From: an uncultured Muribaculaceae bacterium
Lineage (GTDB): Bacteria > Bacteroidota > Bacteroidia > Bacteroidales > Muribaculaceae
Length of the DNA: 15,037 nucleotides
Direction: 5' to 3'
Assembly (NCBI GenBank): GCA_947644475.1
Contig: CANRZQ010000037.1
Span: 1-15,037 of the forward strand
The translations under genes were made by a program, and so were the position numbers. Of the stretch, positions 12,912-15,037 are shown piece after piece. Below the pieces are notes generated by a model. It did no database searches. It was not told where the DNA came from and worked only from the letters and a program-made list of their open reading frames with translations. Numbering within the stretch: position 1 is the stretch's first letter; every line of letters starts with the position of its first letter.

Positions 12912-13892
12912 TTAGATGGAGAGGCGGCGAAGCGTGTTGAGGAGTTCGCGGTTGATGGGCTTGTCGTTCTTGATAGCCTTGGAGAAAGGCACATATACGA
13001 TTTCATCGTTCTTGATGCCGATCATTACGTTGCGCTGGTCCTCGAGCAGCGCGTCGATGGCCGCCGCGCCCATGCGCGAGGCAAGGATACGGTCGTGGGC
13101 TGTGGGAGAGCCGCCGCGCTGGAGATGGCCGAGAATCGACACGCGCACATCGTAGCCGGGATATTCATTTTTCACACGTTCGGCCAGGCCGATGGCGCCG
13201 CCGGTAACGGGGCTTTCGGCCACGAGCACTATCGACGAGTTCTTGCTCTTGCGGAAGCCGTTTTGGATGAGTTCGGCCAACTGGTCGACCTCCGTCGAGA
13301 TTTCAGGGATGATGGCAGCCTCGGCGCCGGCGGCGATGGCGCCGTTGAGGGCGAGGAAGCCGGCGTCGCGCCCCATCACCTCGATGAAGAACAGGCGTTC
13401 GTGCGATGTGGCGGTATCGCGGATTTTGTCGACACACTCCATGATGGTGTTGAGGGCTGTGTCGTAGCCGATTGTTGTGTCGGTGCCGTAGAGGTCGTTG
13501 TCGATGGTGCCCGGCAGGCCGATGATGGGGAAATTGAACTCGTTGGCAAATATGCGTGCGCCGGTGAGAGAGCCGTCGCCGCCGATTACGACGAGGGCGT
13601 CGATTTCGTGGCGGCGGATATTGTCATAGGCCAGCTGCCGCCCCTCGGGTGTCTGGAACTCCTTGCAGCGGGCGGTTTTAAGAATAGTGCCGCCCTGCTG
13701 TATGATGTTCGACACATTCTGGGTGCGGAATTCCACGATTTCATCGGTGATGAGTCCGCGGTAGCCCCTGTATATGCCTTTTACTTTGAGGCCCGAGAAG
13801 ATGGCCGCGCGGGTGACGGCGCGTATGGCGGCGTTCATGCCCGGGGCGTCGCCTCCGGAAGTAAGAATGCCGATGCATTTAATTTCTGCCAT
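12912..13892 (-). CDS. pfkA: ATP-dependent 6-phosphofructokinase
   Basis: A 326-residue cytoplasmic glycolytic enzyme that phosphorylates fructose 6-phosphate to fructose 1,6-bisphosphate. Motifs: nucleotide-binding GILTSGGDAPGMN (8-20), GGDGSLTGA (104-112), catalytic PGTIDND with D131 (127-133), MGRDAGFLA (173-181) and the substrate-binding LGHLQRGGSPTAHDR (254-268). The GGDGS form, with Gly rather than Asp after GGD, indicates ATP rather than pyrophosphate as phosphate donor. Length is normal for the bacterial short form. It is divergent from the methyltransferase gene; a TAATTTTG element (minus strand, 13948-13941) predicts a leader of roughly 45 bases. Its 3' side leads into a structured 340-base region ending in the terminator at 12536-12575. 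Confidence 0.96.
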   Translation of the reverse strand: MAEIKCIGILTSGGDAPGMNAAIRAVTRAAIFSGLKVKGIYRGYRGLITDEIVEFRTQNVSNIIQQGGTILKTARCKEFQTPEGRQLAYDNIRRHEIDALVVIGGDGSLTGARIFANEFNFPIIGLPGTIDNDLYGTDTTIGYDTALNTIMECVDKIRDTATSHERLFFIEVMGRDAGFLALNGAIAAGAEAAIIPEISTEVDQLAELIQNGFRKSKNSSIVLVAESPVTGGAIGLAERVKNEYPGYDVRVSILGHLQRGGSPTAHDRILASRMGAAAIDALLEDQRNVMIGIKNDEIVYVPFSKAIKNDKPINRELLNTLRRLSI

Positions 13893-13940
13893 GGTATATG
13901 TTGTTATTGGATTGTATTCTGTTTATACCCTCTGAAAAGG

Positions 13941-13948
13941 CAAAATTA
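13941..13948 (-). promoter_or_regulatory. -7 element of the pfkA promoter
   Basis: TAATTTTG on the minus strand, 48 bases before the pfkA start, matches TAnnTTTG fully. I could not find a good -33 TTG at the usual distance, so this is a partial promoter match. Confidence 0.45.
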
Positions 13949-13992
13949 CAAAATATTTCGAAGCACGGGCATTTTATTGGCAAAAAAAATTG

Positions 13993-14000
13993 TAATTTTG
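13993..14000 (+). promoter_or_regulatory. -7 element of the methyltransferase-rbfA promoter
   Basis: TAATTTTG on the plus strand ends 17 bases before the ATG at 14018, predicting a very short leader. The -33 region is only a weak T-rich match (13972-13975). It mirrors the pfkA element 44 bases away. Confidence 0.45.
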
Positions 14001-14017
14001 TGCCATAAGCAGATATA

Positions 14018-14647
14018 ATGGAAATAGAAGAATACATAGAGGCGCATATCAGCCCCGAGCCGCCGCTGCTCTCGGAGGTGGTGCGCGACACCTACCTCTA
14101 CCATCTCTATCCGCGCATGTGCTCCGGCCATCTGCAAGGCCGGCTCCTGAAAATGCTCGTGCAGATGATAGAGCCCCGGCGCATACTCGAATTAGGCACG
14201 TTCACAGGCTATTCCGCGCTGTGCATGGCAGAGGGGATGCCCCCCGGAGCCGTGCTTCACACCGTAGAAATCGACCCCGAGGCCGAAGACGGTCTCCGCG
14301 CCACATTCGCCCGTTCCGGCCGCGCGGCCGACATTGTCCTCCATATAGGCGACGCTCTCATGGTGGTGCCCGGCATCGACGAGGAGTGGGACCTTGTGTT
14401 TATCGACGCCAACAAGCGAAATTATATCGACTATTACAATATGGTGCTTCCGCGCCTGCGCCCCGGAGGATACATCTTCGCCGACAACACCCTGTGGAGC
14501 GACAAGGTGGCCGACCCCGCCAAGCGCGACCCGCAGACCATGGGCATCGAGGCATTCAACGACATGGTGGCCGCCGACCCCCGCGTCGAGGTGGTGATAG
14601 TGCCCCTGCGCGACGGAATGACCCTTATCCGCAAAAAATTGTTATAA
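14018..14647 (+). CDS. SAM-dependent O-methyltransferase (CCoAOMT/catechol OMT-like)
   Basis: A 209-residue class I methyltransferase of the metal-dependent caffeoyl-CoA/catechol O-methyltransferase type. The SAM-binding motif is ILELGTFTGYSALCMAEG (56-73), with the acidic strand-2 residues in HTVEIDPE (81-88). Metal- and catalysis-related segments typical of the family follow: LVFIDANKRNYIDYY (126-140, D130 and N132) and IFADNTLW (153-160, D156 and N157). The bacterial substrate is unknown; relatives such as YrrM (TrmR) act on wobble uridine of tRNA, which would fit the neighbouring ribosome-assembly gene, but that is inference. It is divergent from pfkA and followed after 50 bases by rbfA, probably in one operon. 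Confidence 0.88.
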   Translation: MEIEEYIEAHISPEPPLLSEVVRDTYLYHLYPRMCSGHLQGRLLKMLVQMIEPRRILELGTFTGYSALCMAEGMPPGAVLHTVEIDPEAEDGLRATFARSGRAADIVLHIGDALMVVPGIDEEWDLVFIDANKRNYIDYYNMVLPRLRPGGYIFADNTLWSDKVADPAKRDPQTMGIEAFNDMVAADPRVEVVIVPLRDGMTLIRKKLL

Positions 14648-14697
14648 CTATAAAATATAATCTCCCCAGTTAAAAACTTCCAAACTCCCCAACTAAT

Positions 14698-15033
14698 ATG
14701 GAAACAACAAGACAAGCAAAAATATCACGTCTCCTTCAAAAAGAACTCAGCGAGATATTCCGCGAGCAGACATCGAAAATGCGCGGCGTCCTCGTGTCGG
14801 TGAGCGCCGTGCGCGTGTCGCCCGACCTGTCCACCGCCAAGGCATACCTTTCTGTATTCCCCTCCGACAAAAGCGCGGAGATGCTCGAGTCTATCAACGC
14901 CTCGGCCCGCACCATCCGCTATGAACTGGCGCAGAAAGTGCGCTTCCAGTTGCGCAAGACCCCCGAGTTGAGTTTCTTCCTCGACGACTCCCTCGACTAT
15001 CTCGAAAACATCGACCATCTTTTGGCAAAATAG
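14698..15033 (+). CDS. rbfA: 30S ribosome-binding factor A
   Basis: A complete 111-residue RbfA, a KH-like-fold protein that binds immature 30S subunits and helps 16S rRNA 5'-end maturation, especially in the cold. Family segments are visible: RQAKISRLLQKELSEIF (5-21), VRVSPDLSTAKAYLSVF (38-54), and RKTPELSFFLDDSLDYLENI (86-105). The stop codon lies four bases before the window end. The 50-base spacer before it contains an AAACTTCC/AAACTCCC eight-base repeat (14674-14689), and no terminator or promoter was evident, so cotranscription with the methyltransferase is likely. Confidence 0.95.
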   Translation: METTRQAKISRLLQKELSEIFREQTSKMRGVLVSVSAVRVSPDLSTAKAYLSVFPSDKSAEMLESINASARTIRYELAQKVRFQLRKTPELSFFLDDSLDYLENIDHLLAK

Positions 15034-15037
15034 GAGC

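Noticed and set aside
12873..14018. Plus-strand frame of 381 codons opposite pfkA.
   Set aside because: Antisense shadow; pfkA on the other strand has every family motif.

Overview
The window looks like a chromosomal segment of a Bacteroidales bacterium, most likely in or near the Muribaculaceae. The order-level call rests on a SusC/SusD pair, a bacterial GH3-type acyl-acid-amido synthetase, a Bacteroidales-type M15 peptidase, Bacteroidetes promoter elements (TAnnTTTG with an upstream TTG/TTTG) and the absence of clear Shine-Dalgarno sites. The family is an inference from overall style. GC-rich genes alternate with AT-rich spacers, and base use is similar across the genes, so I see no obvious foreign island.

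Layout. (1) 132-983, minus strand: a small membrane/coiled-coil protein followed by a zinc M15 peptidase, separated by a spacer made almost wholly of short tandem repeats; this resembles a lysis-type cassette. (2) 1165-3657, plus: a secreted GH5 glycosidase with a CBM6-like module and a possible type IX sorting tail, with its own promoter and a strong terminator. (3) 3810-7441, plus: a tightly spaced row of GH3-family adenylating enzyme, periplasmic alkaline phosphatase and uracil phosphoribosyltransferase. (4) 12274-7601, minus: susC then susD, with a promoter and a LacI-operator-like palindrome in front of susC and a terminator behind susD. (5) 12275-12911: a 637-base spacer holding a strong terminator and a cluster of small hairpins, including two inverted copies of a 35-base hairpin that differ by one compensated base pair. 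(6) 13892-12912, minus: ATP-dependent 6-phosphofructokinase. (7) 14018-15033, plus, divergent from pfkA: a SAM-dependent O-methyltransferase and ribosome-binding factor A.

How the parts fit. The GH5 enzyme and the SusC/D transporter are both carbohydrate-use functions, but they lie about 4 kb apart on opposite strands with housekeeping genes between, so they are not an obvious single polysaccharide utilisation locus. The pfkA, upp, rbfA and methyltransferase genes look like core genes.

The least explained parts are noncoding: the covarying hairpin pair and GCGAAGC-type minihairpins downstream of pfkA, and the short spacer repeats with a period near 9 bases that keep one orientation relative to transcription. 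These are the best candidates for something undescribed. All motif matches and counts were made by eye.
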